A DNA stretch of 64,000 nucleotides from Hydrogenophilales bacterium (GCA_016719465.1 JADJYY010000001.1:248001-312000), one strand, 5' to 3'. Numbered from the stretch's first letter, positions 8,533 to 16,811 are shown. Program-made: numbers and translations. Notes: generated from the letters alone by a model not told the origin.

Positions 8533-9188
8533 ACCGCGACTCCTTTATGACCGTTGACCTGACCGTTGTACCAGCGCGAACCCCACAGGGTGAAGGCATG
8601 GAACAGCTTGGTGAACGGCAGGACGATGAGCAGGATTTCCACGCTCAGGATGTGCAGGGCCAGCATGGTGGTGTAGGGCAACAGCAGATGCTGCACCGCC
8701 ATCCAGCCGGTCAGCACCGGCAGGAAGGTCACCAGCCAGGTGAACCAGTCCTCGAAGGTGGAGAGGTAACGCTTGACCGGCTTGTTGATGCGGTCCACCA
8801 GCACCACCACCATGGCCGCGATGGTCACCACCGCCACCAGGTCGATGAACTGGGACGGCAATCCGGGCCAGGAGATGCCCAGCAGACTCTCGAAGAACTT
8901 GATGTGGGGCGCGAACAGGAACAAGACGACGAAGAGGCCCAGGTGGAAGATGTAACCGCCGATGTAGCTGACGGGGGACTTCTTCAACATGCCTTCCGGG
9001 GGAACGGAACGCCGGAACATGGTGTTCCAGCCGGAAGCACCCGACACATTGCGCGGCGCCGACAGATCCTTCTTGCGGCCGAGACCGTAGATCTCGATCA
9101 GGCGCCAGATAACACCCAGCAGGAAGATGCCCAGCGCGATGTTGAGGCCCGTGCCTCTTACCCAGGTAAGGAATTGCATTTCATTCAT
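8529..9188 (-). CDS. isp1: Isp1, membrane cytochrome b-like hydrogenase subunit
   Basis: Integral membrane protein of the NarI/DsrM cytochrome b type that should anchor the hydrogenase and pass electrons to or from quinone. About five membrane segments are visible, with candidate haem-ligand histidines in GYIFHLGLFV, LALHILSVE and KLFHAFTLW. I chose ATG 9188 because GGAG lies 8 bases upstream; the ATG at 9194 gives two more residues. It overlaps the isp2 start by 4 bp and, with the earlier ATG, the hynS stop. Confidence 0.9.
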   Translation of the reverse strand: MNEMQFLTWVRGTGLNIALGIFLLGVIWRLIEIYGLGRKKDLSAPRNVSGASGWNTMFRRSVPPEGMLKKSPVSYIGGYIFHLGLFVVLFLFAPHIKFFESLLGISWPGLPSQFIDLVAVVTIAAMVVVLVDRINKPVKRYLSTFEDWFTWLVTFLPVLTGWMAVQHLLLPYTTMLALHILSVEILLIVLPFTKLFHAFTLWGSRWYNGQVNGHKGVAV

Positions 9189-9190
9189 GA

Positions 9191-10282
9191 TCATTTCTCC
9201 AGATCTGCCAGGGTCGTGGTCTCATGACCCGCCTTGGCGGCGCTCTTCTTGGCCCGGTTGGCGAAGCTGACCGCCACCCCCGCCGCGGCGCCCACGGCGG
9301 CCGCCGCGGAAACCATTTTCAAAGGGTCCGCCGGCATCGAGAGGGCCTTGTAGAAGCCCCCCGCATCCCAGAAGTCGGGTTCGGAACAGCCCAGGCAGCC
9401 ATGCCCGGATTCCACCGGCCAAGACGTGCCGCCGTTCCACTTGACCGTGGCGCAGGCGTTGTAGGTCACCGGACCCTTGCAGCCCAGCTCGAACAAACAC
9501 CAGCCCTTGCGCGCGCCCTCGTCATCGAAGGTCTTGGCGAACTTGCCCTGGTCGTAGAACGGGCGGCGATAGCAACGGTCGTGGATGGTTTCGCCGTAGA
9601 AGGCCTTGGGCCGTCCCTTGCTGTCCATTTCAGGCAGGCTGCCAAAGGTCAGGAAGTGGGCCAGCACACCGGTCATGACCACGGGAATCGGCGGGCAACC
9701 AGGGATGTTGATGATGGGCTTGTCCTTGATCACATCGGACACGGAGACCGCGCCGGTGGGATTGGGGTTGGCCTTGGGGATGCCGCCGAAAGCGGCGCAA
9801 GAGCCCATGGCGACGATGGCCGCGGCCCCCTTCGCGACTTCTTTCAGGGTTTCCAGGTTGGATTTGCCGGCGATGCAGGAATAGGCGCCATCCAAGCCAA
9901 GCGGAATGGAGCCGTCAACGATCAGCAGATATTTGCCTTCGTTGTCCTTCATGGCCTTGTGGAGAGCTTCCTCGGCCTGATGCCCGGCCGCCGCCATCAG
10001 CGTTTCCTGATAGTCCAGGGAGATGGCGTCGAAGATCAGGCCTTCGATGGTGGGCGAATGGGAGCGGGTGATGGACTCGGTACAGCCCGTGCACTCCTGG
10101 AACGGCAGCCAGATCACCGACGGTCGCTTGACGGCGGCCGGTGACGCCGCCATCGCCTCCGCCATGGCCCGGCCCGCGGACGGGGGCAAGGCCATCAGGG
10201 ATGCCAGCGTGGCACAGTATTTGAAGAATGTGCGGCGGGTCACGCCTTGCCGCGCGAGGGTGTCAATCAATGGACCTTGCAT
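9191..10282 (-). CDS. hynS: [NiFe] hydrogenase small subunit with Tat signal
   Basis: Fe-S subunit that conducts electrons from the Ni-Fe site. A twin-arginine signal (RRTFFK, Arg16-Arg17) precedes a hydrophobic stretch, so the dimer should be exported folded to the periplasmic side. Cluster ligands are visible: ECTGCTES (proximal), GSCAAFGGI, GCPPIPVVM, then IHDRCYRR, GWCLFELGCKG and HGCLGCSEP for medial and distal clusters. The C-terminus carries a hydrophobic segment (MVSAAAAVGAAAGVAVSFA) that could anchor it in the membrane. The start at 10282 is preceded by AGGAGG at ideal spacing, better than the upstream ATG at 10306. Confidence 0.95.
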   Translation of the reverse strand: MQGPLIDTLARQGVTRRTFFKYCATLASLMALPPSAGRAMAEAMAASPAAVKRPSVIWLPFQECTGCTESITRSHSPTIEGLIFDAISLDYQETLMAAAGHQAEEALHKAMKDNEGKYLLIVDGSIPLGLDGAYSCIAGKSNLETLKEVAKGAAAIVAMGSCAAFGGIPKANPNPTGAVSVSDVIKDKPIINIPGCPPIPVVMTGVLAHFLTFGSLPEMDSKGRPKAFYGETIHDRCYRRPFYDQGKFAKTFDDEGARKGWCLFELGCKGPVTYNACATVKWNGGTSWPVESGHGCLGCSEPDFWDAGGFYKALSMPADPLKMVSAAAAVGAAAGVAVSFANRAKKSAAKAGHETTTLADLEK

Positions 10283-10324
10283 GCTTAGCCTCCTGGCTTC
10301 GAACACTCACGTGAACTCTCAAAA

Positions 10325-10759
10325 TCAGCTTAGACCAGAAATCAGTAAATCAAGATGTTCTAATCCGATTTTTATATCTTCCGGATGGGCCTTCACCAAC
10401 TCGGGGACGAAAGCGACCTCGAGAAAGCGCGATACCACCGCGCCATGCTCGTTGTGATGGGTCACCCACCAGACGCCGGGACAGGCGGTCTCGTTCAGGG
10501 TGGAGTCCCCATCGGATTCCAGCGTGATGGCGATTTCGCCCGTTCCCAGGGTTTCCTGGAGCCAGTCCAGATCGGCAGGGGTGAGGGGCAGGGCGTTCAG
10601 GTCGATGGCGCTGGATTCGCCGGTGGCGAGCAAGCGATTCACGTGCTCGGCGATTTCCCGCAACAGCACCGGCGCGTTGCCGGACAAGCCATCCAGGGGG
10701 GCTGGGCCGACGGCCGCGCCCGCGGATACGGTCACGATGGGGATGTTTTCAAGTGGCAT
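10325..10759 (-). CDS. HupH/HyaF-like hydrogenase expression protein
   Basis: A 144-residue protein resembling the conserved C-terminal region of HupH/HyaF, implicated in [NiFe] hydrogenase small-subunit maturation. Family features are LNALPLTPADLDWLQETLG, GVWWVTHHNE and EVAFVPELV. Full HupH proteins are about twice this size, so this is a single-domain form. The gene overlaps the protease gene upstream by 11 bp and precedes hynS by 42 bp. Confidence 0.8.
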   Translation of the reverse strand: MPLENIPIVTVSAGAAVGPAPLDGLSGNAPVLLREIAEHVNRLLATGESSAIDLNALPLTPADLDWLQETLGTGEIAITLESDGDSTLNETACPGVWWVTHHNEHGAVVSRFLEVAFVPELVKAHPEDIKIGLEHLDLLISGLS

Positions 10760-11222
10760 GGCGCCAGGACTCGATCAATTCGCGGATGGCCGCGCAAACG
10801 GGGGGGATGGCACCGGCCACGGCGGGGGTGGGGAACTCGCCCCAATCGACCATCTCCGGCTGGATCGCCAGCATCGCCCGCTTCTCTGGCCAATGCCCGG
10901 CCAGCAAGGCGATGGCGCGCAGGTCGGTGAGCCCCACTTCGTGCACGGAGGATTTGCGGTTGCCGAGCAGGAAGCTGTCCATGGACTCGCCTTCGAACAG
11001 GCGCCAGGTTCCGGGGGCCGACTTGATGTTGGCGGCGTCCACCACGATCAGGGCATCCGCCTCCTCGATGGGCCCCGCCAGGGTGAAGGACAGTGTGCCG
11101 CCATCCATCAATTCGACATCCTCGGGCAGGGGACCCTCGGCGGAGAGGGCCTGCAGGACATGGATGCCTATCCCCTCGTCGCTGAGCAACGTGTTGCCGA
11201 TACCTAGAACCAGGGTCTTCAT
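10749..11222 (-). CDS. hynD: hydrogenase maturation protease
   Basis: Endopeptidase that removes the C-terminal tail of the large subunit after nickel insertion. The 157-residue protein starts LVLGIGNTLLSDEGIG, the family hallmark, with Glu15 (DEG) as the first nickel ligand, and has MDGGTLSF and LIVVDAANI for the central metal/active region. I start at ATG 11222 because homology begins at MKTLVLG; the upstream ATG would add 24 unlike residues. First gene of the hydrogenase operon, facing hypC across an AT-rich regulatory region. Confidence 0.92.
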   Translation of the reverse strand: MKTLVLGIGNTLLSDEGIGIHVLQALSAEGPLPEDVELMDGGTLSFTLAGPIEEADALIVVDAANIKSAPGTWRLFEGESMDSFLLGNRKSSVHEVGLTDLRAIALLAGHWPEKRAMLAIQPEMVDWGEFPTPAVAGAIPPVCAAIRELIESWRHAT

Positions 11223-11256
11223 GGCGGCAAAGAATACTTCGCACCTGCAGCATTTA

Positions 11257-11308
11257 CAATATACTGATTTACTCAAGATATTGATATTGCTCAATATTTC
11301 TGCAATAT
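11257..11308. promoter_or_regulatory. hexamer dyad cluster in the hydrogenase/hypC divergent region
   Basis: Five copies of the hexamer CAATAT or its complement ATATTG lie in 52 bp: CAATAT at 11257-11262, ATATTG at 11278-11283 and 11284-11289, CAATAT at 11292-11297 and 11303-11308. The inner two form the perfect dyad ATATTG-CT-CAATAT. The surrounding 150 bp is strikingly AT-rich for this genome. The arrangement suggests an operator for a dimeric regulator controlling the hydrogenase operon, hypC, or both. The regulator is unknown. Confidence 0.5.
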
Positions 11309-11309
11309 T
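11281..11309 (+). promoter_or_regulatory. candidate sigma-70 promoter for hypC
   Basis: TTGATA (11281-11286) is followed by a 17-base spacer and AATATT (11304-11309). The -35 box matches 5 of 6 and the -10 box 4 of 6 consensus bases. Transcription would begin near 11316, about 58 bases before hypC. The boxes overlap the CAATAT/ATATTG dyad, so binding there would affect this promoter. AT-rich composition alone could create such matches. Confidence 0.35.
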
Positions 11310-11373
11310 TCGGACTTACCCATCTGCATTCAATGACTTATACTCTCCATTAATTTTATTAATTGACTTTGAA

Positions 11374-11607
11374 ATGTGCCTCGCCATTCCCATGCAAATC
11401 ACCGCCGTCGACGGTCTTTCCGCCCGCTGCGAAGCCCGCGGCATCGAGCGCGAGATATCCCTGTTCATGCTGCAGGACGAGCCGCCCGCCATCGGTGACT
11501 ACGTGATGGTCAGCGTCGGCCAGGCGGTGCGCAAGGTCAGCGAGGAAGACGCCCGCCTGTCCTGGGAACTCTACGACCTGATCCTGGCGGAAACGCCCAA
11601 CCAGTAA
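11374..11607 (+). CDS. hypC: hydrogenase maturation chaperone HypC
   Basis: Small chaperone that, with HypD, carries the Fe(CN)2CO unit to the hydrogenase large subunit. The 77-residue product begins MCLAIPMQ; the cysteine at position 2 is the essential residue and fixes the start codon even though no clear ribosome site precedes it. GDYVMVSVGQAVRKVSEEDA is the second family landmark. It is divergent from the hydrogenase operon. The other hyp genes (A, B, D, E, F) are not in this window. Confidence 0.95.
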   Translation: MCLAIPMQITAVDGLSARCEARGIEREISLFMLQDEPPAIGDYVMVSVGQAVRKVSEEDARLSWELYDLILAETPNQ

Positions 11608-11624
11608 GGCTTGCGGGGGAGAAC

Positions 11625-12449
11625 ATGAACGACCAACTCGTGGTGCTGGACCAGGCGAAAAGCACCTTGCTCGACCTGGCCATCCGCTTCGGCCCCAAGC
11701 TGGTGGTGGCCCTGCTGATCCTGGTGGTCGGCTATTTCGTCGGCCGCTGGCTGGGCAAGCTGACCGAGCGCATGCTCGGCAAGCTCGGCATCGACGCGCC
11801 GGTGCGGCAATTGCTGGTGCGCGTCGTCCGCATCCTGGTGCTGGGCCTGTTCCTCATCATGGCGTTGCAGAACCTGGGCGTGGAACTACTGCCGCTGATC
11901 GCCGGCCTGGGCGTGGCGGGCGCCGGTATCGCCCTGGCCATGCAGGGTGTGCTGGGCAACGTGGTGGCCGGCCTGACCATCATCTTCACCCGGCCGTTCC
12001 GCATCGGCGAATACATCGCCATCGTCGGCGAGCAAGGCACGGTGGAGGACATCAGCCTGTTCAGCACGGTGCTGAGCCATACGGACCGCTCCCGGGTGGT
12101 GATTCCGAACCGCAAGATCGTCGGCGAGATCCTGCACAACCACGGCGACCTGCGCCAACTGGATATCGTGGTGAGCGTGGCCTACGACACCGACCTGAAG
12201 CAGGCGCTGGCATCGATCCGGGAGGTGCTGGCGGCGAACCCGCGGGTACTCGTGGAACCGGAACCCGTGATTCTGGTGCTGGCGCTGGCGGACTCCAGCG
12301 TCGAAATCGGCGTGAAACCCTGGGTCAAGGTTGTCGATTTCATCGATGCCTCCGGAGAGGTCAATCAGGCGATCCTGGAAACCTTCCGCGCCCGCGGCAT
12401 CGTCATCCCGTTCCCGCAACGGGAAGTCAGGCTGATCGGCGCCGCCTGA
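11625..12449 (+). CDS. mscS: small mechanosensitive channel (MscS family)
   Basis: Osmotic-release channel of the inner membrane. The 274-residue protein has three N-terminal membrane helices; the pore helix reads GLGVAGAGIALAMQGVLGNV, the Ala/Gly-packed TM3 of MscS, followed by the beta-domain segment FRIGEYIAIVGEQGTVEDI and the later VVIPNRKIVGE. Size is close to E. coli MscS. It begins 17 bp after hypC with a ribosome site GGGGGAG. Confidence 0.93.
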   Translation: MNDQLVVLDQAKSTLLDLAIRFGPKLVVALLILVVGYFVGRWLGKLTERMLGKLGIDAPVRQLLVRVVRILVLGLFLIMALQNLGVELLPLIAGLGVAGAGIALAMQGVLGNVVAGLTIIFTRPFRIGEYIAIVGEQGTVEDISLFSTVLSHTDRSRVVIPNRKIVGEILHNHGDLRQLDIVVSVAYDTDLKQALASIREVLAANPRVLVEPEPVILVLALADSSVEIGVKPWVKVVDFIDASGEVNQAILETFRARGIVIPFPQREVRLIGAA

Positions 12450-12460
12450 TTCGTGCAGGC

Positions 12461-12739
12461 CTAGTTCGAACGGGATTCTTCCCGCTGAGCGTCGGCGTCG
12501 AACTCGGCCCGCACGGCGTCCAGGGCGTCCTTCAGGCTTTCCTCGCTCAGGTCGTTGAGGCTTTCGGCGAGCAGCTCGGCGGCATCGATGGTGTCCTGGT
12601 CCTGGGGCAGGGTCTCCGAGTCCAGGTTGGCCACCAGCACGGCGGCGGCGCCCACCACTTGCAACAGCTTCTGACGCTCCACCATCAGCAGTTCGAGTTC
12701 TTCCCGCAGAAGGCGGATTTCCTGGTCGTTCAGGGGCAT
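12461..12739 (-). CDS. hypothetical helical acidic protein
   Basis: A 92-residue acidic protein without a recognised domain. The first half (EIRLLREELELLMVERQKLL) looks like a short coiled coil, then a small hydrophobic stretch (VVGAAAVLVA) and an acidic tail. It converges on mscS and its start overlaps by 2 bp the presumed start of the HD-GYP gene on the other strand. Coding is supported by amphipathic helical pattern and codon usage, not by family recognition. Confidence 0.55.
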   Translation of the reverse strand: MPLNDQEIRLLREELELLMVERQKLLQVVGAAAVLVANLDSETLPQDQDTIDAAELLAESLNDLSEESLKDALDAVRAEFDADAQREESRSN

Positions 12740-13901
12740 GGACGGTCATGTAGGTGCTCCCACGGAATGGCACGATGGATCATACTCCCCGCCATCCCTT
12801 ACCCAGAAGCCCGCATTTGTGCTGCGTCCCGCCCAAATCGATGTTGCCCTGATCGGCCAGCCCCTGCCGTGGGACCTGTTCACCGAATCCGGCGTGCTGG
12901 TGGCCGGCGCTGGCCTGGTCATCGCCGACGAAGCCCACTACCTGAACCTGATCGGCCGGCCCCTTTACCGGAAATGCAATGCGGGCGCGGAGGCGGGATA
13001 CTGGCTGGAGCGGCTGGAAGCGCTGGGGCATCGGGCGGACGTGTTGCTGTCCGGCCCGAGGGAAGGGCTGGAGATGGACGCGCTGCCGCGATTGTGCCGG
13101 GACCTCGCCGCCGTGTTCCAGGCCGATGCCGATGCCTGCCTGGGCTATCCCAGGCTCGTCCCCCTGGCTCGTCCCAGCGTGGCCCACTGCCTGCAGGTCA
13201 TGTTCTATTGCCTGCTCCTGGCCGATCAGCTGGAATTGAGCGAGCGGGAACGACTGAGTCTCGCCGGCGCCGCCCTGACCATGAACATGGCGGACCTGGA
13301 TTTTCATGATTGGCTGGCCTGGCAGGCCGGACCAGGCACCGAGGAGGAAAGGACGCGCCTGCGGGCCCATCCCGACCATGCCGTCGAATTGCTGCGATCC
13401 CTGGGAATCGACGATCCCCTCTGGCTCGACACCGTGCGACAGCATCACGAGAACATGGATGGCAGCGGCTATCCCGATGGCATCGAGGGCGCGCGCATCG
13501 TCCTGACCGCCCGCATCCTGCGGGTGGCCGACCTCTATTGCGCGAGAACCTCGGCCCGGCATTACCGCCCGCCCAGATCAGGCCGCTACGCGCTGCGGGA
13601 ACTGTTCGGACGACAACGCGGCCAGTTGGACAGCCAGGTGGCGGTCCAGTTGTTGCGCCGCGTCGGCTGGTATCCCCCGGGCACCCTGATTCGGCTCGCC
13701 AGCCGGGAGCACGCCTGCGTCACCCGCCGCAACCGCAACGGCTTCATCCGCTTCGCGGTCAGTTTCCTGGATGGTCGCGGTCGCCCCTTCGACCCGCCCC
13801 GGGAACGCGACCTGACCACCCGAACCCACCGCTCGCGCGGCGTGCTGGAACTGGATCCCGCCTGGCCGAAGATCGAGTGGAAACAGCTCTGGGGGTATTG
13901 A
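12738..13901 (+). CDS. HD-GYP-type output protein with degenerate HD site
   Basis: Resembles c-di-GMP phosphodiesterases of the HD-GYP class. The GYP part is clear (HHENMDGSGYPDGIEGARI, about residue 237). Where the HDIGK metal motif should be, the protein reads LTMNMADLDFHDW, so the canonical His-Asp pair appears lost. The N-terminal 130 residues are a separate, unrecognised domain. Likely a catalytically weak or non-catalytic c-di-GMP binder (inference). The start is uncertain: ATG 12738, or GTG 12819 inside VLRPAQIDVALIG. Confidence 0.75.
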   Translation: MDGHVGAPTEWHDGSYSPPSLTQKPAFVLRPAQIDVALIGQPLPWDLFTESGVLVAGAGLVIADEAHYLNLIGRPLYRKCNAGAEAGYWLERLEALGHRADVLLSGPREGLEMDALPRLCRDLAAVFQADADACLGYPRLVPLARPSVAHCLQVMFYCLLLADQLELSERERLSLAGAALTMNMADLDFHDWLAWQAGPGTEEERTRLRAHPDHAVELLRSLGIDDPLWLDTVRQHHENMDGSGYPDGIEGARIVLTARILRVADLYCARTSARHYRPPRSGRYALRELFGRQRGQLDSQVAVQLLRRVGWYPPGTLIRLASREHACVTRRNRNGFIRFAVSFLDGRGRPFDPPRERDLTTRTHRSRGVLELDPAWPKIEWKQLWGY

Positions 13902-13903
13902 CC

Positions 13904-14761
13904 TTGTCCGAACGCCTTTCGCCCCACGTATTCGACGCCAGTCAGGAAAACTTCGACCGCCTGGTCCTCGGCAATTCCGCCAGGGGGCTGGTGCTGGCCC
14001 ACTTCTGGTCCCCCAGGGCCGGCCCCTGCCTGGTGCTCATGCCCCGCCTGGTGCAACTGGCGACGGAATTCGGCGGCCGTTTCCTGCTGGTCATGGTCAA
14101 CACCGACGACCTGGGCCAGCTTGCCCGCAAGCTGGGCGTGACCAGCGTGCCCACCGTGAAATTCTTCCTGGGGGGAGAAGTCGTGCACACCATCCACGGC
14201 GCCGAACCGGACAGCACCTTCCGCGGCGCCCTCGCCCGCTACCTGGCGAGCGAGCAGGATCGGGCCCGCATGGATGCCCTCGCCCCGCACCAGGCCGGCG
14301 ACACCGAGGCCGCGATCGCCAGGCTGGCGCGCATCGCCGTCGACGCGCCGGAGGACCTGGCCGTGGCGGCCGATCTGGCGAAGCTGCTTACCCTCGCGGG
14401 CCGTCCCGACGAGGCGCTGGCCCTGCTCGCCGCCCTGCCCCGGGCCGCGCGCGCCACGCCGGGCATCGCCCCCCTGCTGGTCCACCTGGAATTGATCCGG
14501 GCCGCCGGGGACGATTCGGATGGCGCGCCGGGAACGCCGGAGGCCGACACGCCGGATCGCCGGCTCACCCTGGCCGCCCGCGCCCTGTTCGAGGACGAGA
14601 CGGAAACCGCCCTCGGGCATTTGCTGGAACTCGCCCGCCGGGCGCCGGAATTCCGCGACGACATCGGCCGCCGGGCCATGCTCGCCCTGTTCGGCATGCT
14701 GGGCCCCGAACACGCCCTCACCCGCCGCTTCCGACCCCGCCTGGCGGAACTCAATTCGTGA
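13904..14761 (+). CDS. cnoX: thioredoxin-fold TPR co-chaperone, CnoX/YbbN-like
   Basis: Thioredoxin-like domain (residues 1-110: VLAHFWSPRAGPCLVLMPRL, then GVTSVPTVKFFLGGEVV with the cis-proline) followed by about 150 residues of TPR-like helices. The usual CGPC site is RAGPC, so the first cysteine is missing; CnoX proteins of other bacteria also lack a standard CXXC and act as holdases. I chose TTG at 13904 because GGGGG precedes it at 8 bases and homology starts there. It follows the HD-GYP gene by 2 bp. Confidence 0.82.
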   Translation: MSERLSPHVFDASQENFDRLVLGNSARGLVLAHFWSPRAGPCLVLMPRLVQLATEFGGRFLLVMVNTDDLGQLARKLGVTSVPTVKFFLGGEVVHTIHGAEPDSTFRGALARYLASEQDRARMDALAPHQAGDTEAAIARLARIAVDAPEDLAVAADLAKLLTLAGRPDEALALLAALPRAARATPGIAPLLVHLELIRAAGDDSDGAPGTPEADTPDRRLTLAARALFEDETETALGHLLELARRAPEFRDDIGRRAMLALFGMLGPEHALTRRFRPRLAELNS

Positions 14762-15531
14762 GCGACGCCTGGCGCGCGGATTTCGCCGCGGCGCCCCCGT
14801 TCGCGCACCTGGACCCATGGGCCCGGGAACTGGCGGGTTCCGGCTGGCCCGACCCGGCCCGGCTCAACCGCCTGGCGGCGAGCGCTCGCCTGGTCAATGC
14901 ATCGGGCCTGCCGGTGCGCTTTCAGGCTCAGACGCGGCGATGCGGACAACGGGATTACGAGGCCGGCATCCTGGCCACGGGCGAAGTTCCCACCCGGGAA
15001 GGCAATTGGCATGACCTTCTCAATGCCCTGACCTGGCTGGCCTTCCCCCAGGCCAAGGCGGCCCTGAACGCCCTGCAGTGCCGGCAACTGGAAACCGGGT
15101 CCCGGCGCGGCCCCGTCTCGGACGCGGCCACCCTGTTCGACGAAAGCGGACTGGTGCTGGTCGGCGGGGATGACGGCCTGGCGGGATTGCTGGCCGGGCG
15201 CGACTGGAAGGCCGCTTTCGTCACCCGGCGGAATGCCTGGTCGGGGGTGCGGCCCTACGTCATCGGCCACGCCGTGCTGGAAAAACTGCTCGCCCCCTGG
15301 CCGGGCATCACCGCCAAGTGCCTGTTCCTGCCCGTGGCCGAATTGCCCCGGGCGGGCCCGCCGCCGGCCTGGCTGGACCGGGCCATCGCCGAAGCCTGGC
15401 GGCGCGGCGGCATCACCCGTCCGGCCGAGCTTTTTCCCGTGCCCGTTCTGGGGATTCCGGGCTGGTGGCCGGACAACGAGGACGCGGCGTTCTACGACAA
15501 CCGGGAGGTATTCCGGCCCGCCCGCGGCTGA
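14758..15531 (+). CDS. DUF3025 family protein
   Basis: A 257-residue protein that fits DUF3025, a family of unknown function in Beta- and Gammaproteobacteria. The landmark is NWHDLLNALTWLAFPQAKAA about residue 82, with YVIGHAVLEKLLAP and NREVFRPARG further on. The GTG start overlaps the previous stop (GTGA), suggesting coupled translation. No signal peptide or membrane segment is visible. Confidence 0.85.
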   Translation: MSDAWRADFAAAPPFAHLDPWARELAGSGWPDPARLNRLAASARLVNASGLPVRFQAQTRRCGQRDYEAGILATGEVPTREGNWHDLLNALTWLAFPQAKAALNALQCRQLETGSRRGPVSDAATLFDESGLVLVGGDDGLAGLLAGRDWKAAFVTRRNAWSGVRPYVIGHAVLEKLLAPWPGITAKCLFLPVAELPRAGPPPAWLDRAIAEAWRRGGITRPAELFPVPVLGIPGWWPDNEDAAFYDNREVFRPARG

Positions 15532-16089
15532 TCAGGCGTGCACGCTGACCGGCGGGGTATTGCAGGCCTCGCCGGCGGAGGCGGGCACGTCGTGGACGGC
15601 GAAGGAAAGCGCGGCCAGGTCGGCCAGCACGTAGGTGGGTTCCTTGCCGACCCCGCCCACGGTGCCGGGATTGACCAGCCAGGTGGTGCCGCCCCTGATG
15701 TTGGCGATCGCCCGCACGCTGACCCGGTGGTCGTGGCCGCAGCAGACCAGGTCGTAGTCCCCGGTCAGGGCCATGCCCAGGGCATAGTGGGGGTAATGCA
15801 CCATGAACAGGCTGCGCCCCCCCAGATGCACCACCGCATCCTGGCCGTGATAGCGCAGCAGGCTGTCCGGCTCATGGGCCAACTGGTTCATGGCGTAGAG
15901 ATCGCCGATATTGTTGCCGTGGATGGCATGCACCGGCAGGTCGAATTTCTTCAGCACCCGCAGGGTGGTGGGCGCCACCACATCCCCGCAATGCAGGATG
16001 GCCCCCGCGCCCCGCGCCTTGGCGTCCGCCGCCGCGTATTCCAGCAGGCGGCGGTTGTCGTGGCTGTCGGAGACGATGCAGATCTTCAA
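15532..16089 (-). CDS. metallophosphoesterase, YfcE/MJ0936-like phosphodiesterase
   Basis: Calcineurin-like phosphoesterase with its metal motifs in order: SDSHDN (residues 7-12), GAILHCGDVV, HAIHGNN, a metal histidine in VHYPHYALG, and CCGHDHR. The length of 185 residues fits the YfcE/MJ0936 group of small phosphodiesterases. Physiological substrate unknown. It is convergent with the DUF3025 gene and lies downstream of the pyrophosphatase gene on the same strand. Confidence 0.85.
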   Translation of the reverse strand: MKICIVSDSHDNRRLLEYAAADAKARGAGAILHCGDVVAPTTLRVLKKFDLPVHAIHGNNIGDLYAMNQLAHEPDSLLRYHGQDAVVHLGGRSLFMVHYPHYALGMALTGDYDLVCCGHDHRVSVRAIANIRGGTTWLVNPGTVGGVGKEPTYVLADLAALSFAVHDVPASAGEACNTPPVSVHA

Positions 16090-16173
16090 GGCTGACGGGG
16101 CCGGAGGTCAGGCACGGCGCACGCCCATGTCGGGGCTTGATGTGAATCGACGCGTTCCGATTGCCGGTCTCGC

Positions 16174-16722
16174 TCAGAACATCGGCTTTTCGGGCGCCGC
16201 GTTGTACATGGCGATGCTGGCAAGGATTTCCTGCTTGGCCGCCTCGACACCCTCCCAGCCGCCCACCCGCACCCATTTGCCCTCGTCCAGATCCTTGTAG
16301 TGCTCGAAGAAATGGGCAACGCGCTGCAGCAGTTCCTCGGGCATGTCCTCGGGCCCCTTGGCCGCGGCCCAGCGCTTGGTCAGCTTGTTCACGGGCACCG
16401 CCAGCACCTTGGCATCATCGCCGGATTCATCGGTCATGCGCAGCAGGGCCACCGGCCGGCAACGGATCACCGAGCCGGAAATCAGGGGGATGGGCGTCAC
16501 CACCAGCACGTCGCAGGGGTCGCCGTCGTTGGAGAGGGTATGGGGGATATAGCCGTAATTGCAGGGATAGTACATGGCGGTGGTCATGAAACGGTCCACG
16601 AACAGCGCTCCCGTTTCATGGTCCACCTCGTATTTCACCGGGTCCGAGTGGGCGGGTATCTCGATGATGACATTGATTTCTTCCGGCGCCTTGGCGCCCG
16701 GGCTAACGCGATCCAAGTTCAT
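16174..16722 (-). CDS. ppa: inorganic pyrophosphatase
   Basis: Family I soluble pyrophosphatase that hydrolyses PPi to drive biosynthetic reactions. The 182-residue protein has the signature DGDPCDVLVVTP with the metal aspartates, plus YEVDHETGALFVDRF and YPCNYGYIPHTL, all standard. A perfect TATAAT lies 27 bp upstream on the minus strand. Confidence 0.95.
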   Translation of the reverse strand: MNLDRVSPGAKAPEEINVIIEIPAHSDPVKYEVDHETGALFVDRFMTTAMYYPCNYGYIPHTLSNDGDPCDVLVVTPIPLISGSVIRCRPVALLRMTDESGDDAKVLAVPVNKLTKRWAAAKGPEDMPEELLQRVAHFFEHYKDLDEGKWVRVGGWEGVEAAKQEILASIAMYNAAPEKPMF

Positions 16723-16748
16723 ACCGACCTCCAGAAATGGGCGAACGC

Positions 16749-16754
16749 ATTATA
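16749..16754 (-). promoter_or_regulatory. TATAAT -10 box upstream of ppa
   Basis: A perfect sigma-70 -10 hexamer on the minus strand, 27 bases before the ppa start. No convincing -35 box is found at 16-18 bases, so the promoter is only partly supported. Confidence 0.4.
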
Positions 16755-16811
16755 ACGGGCCGCTTTCGACCTTTTGCTACAATGCAGCAAATTTCGGCCA
16801 CAGGGTGTCCC

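Noticed and set aside
13904..14761. Thioredoxin-like protein as a degraded enzyme because its CXXC site is incomplete
   Set aside because: CnoX/YbbN-type chaperones normally have a non-canonical site together with TPR helices, so this is a family trait rather than damage.
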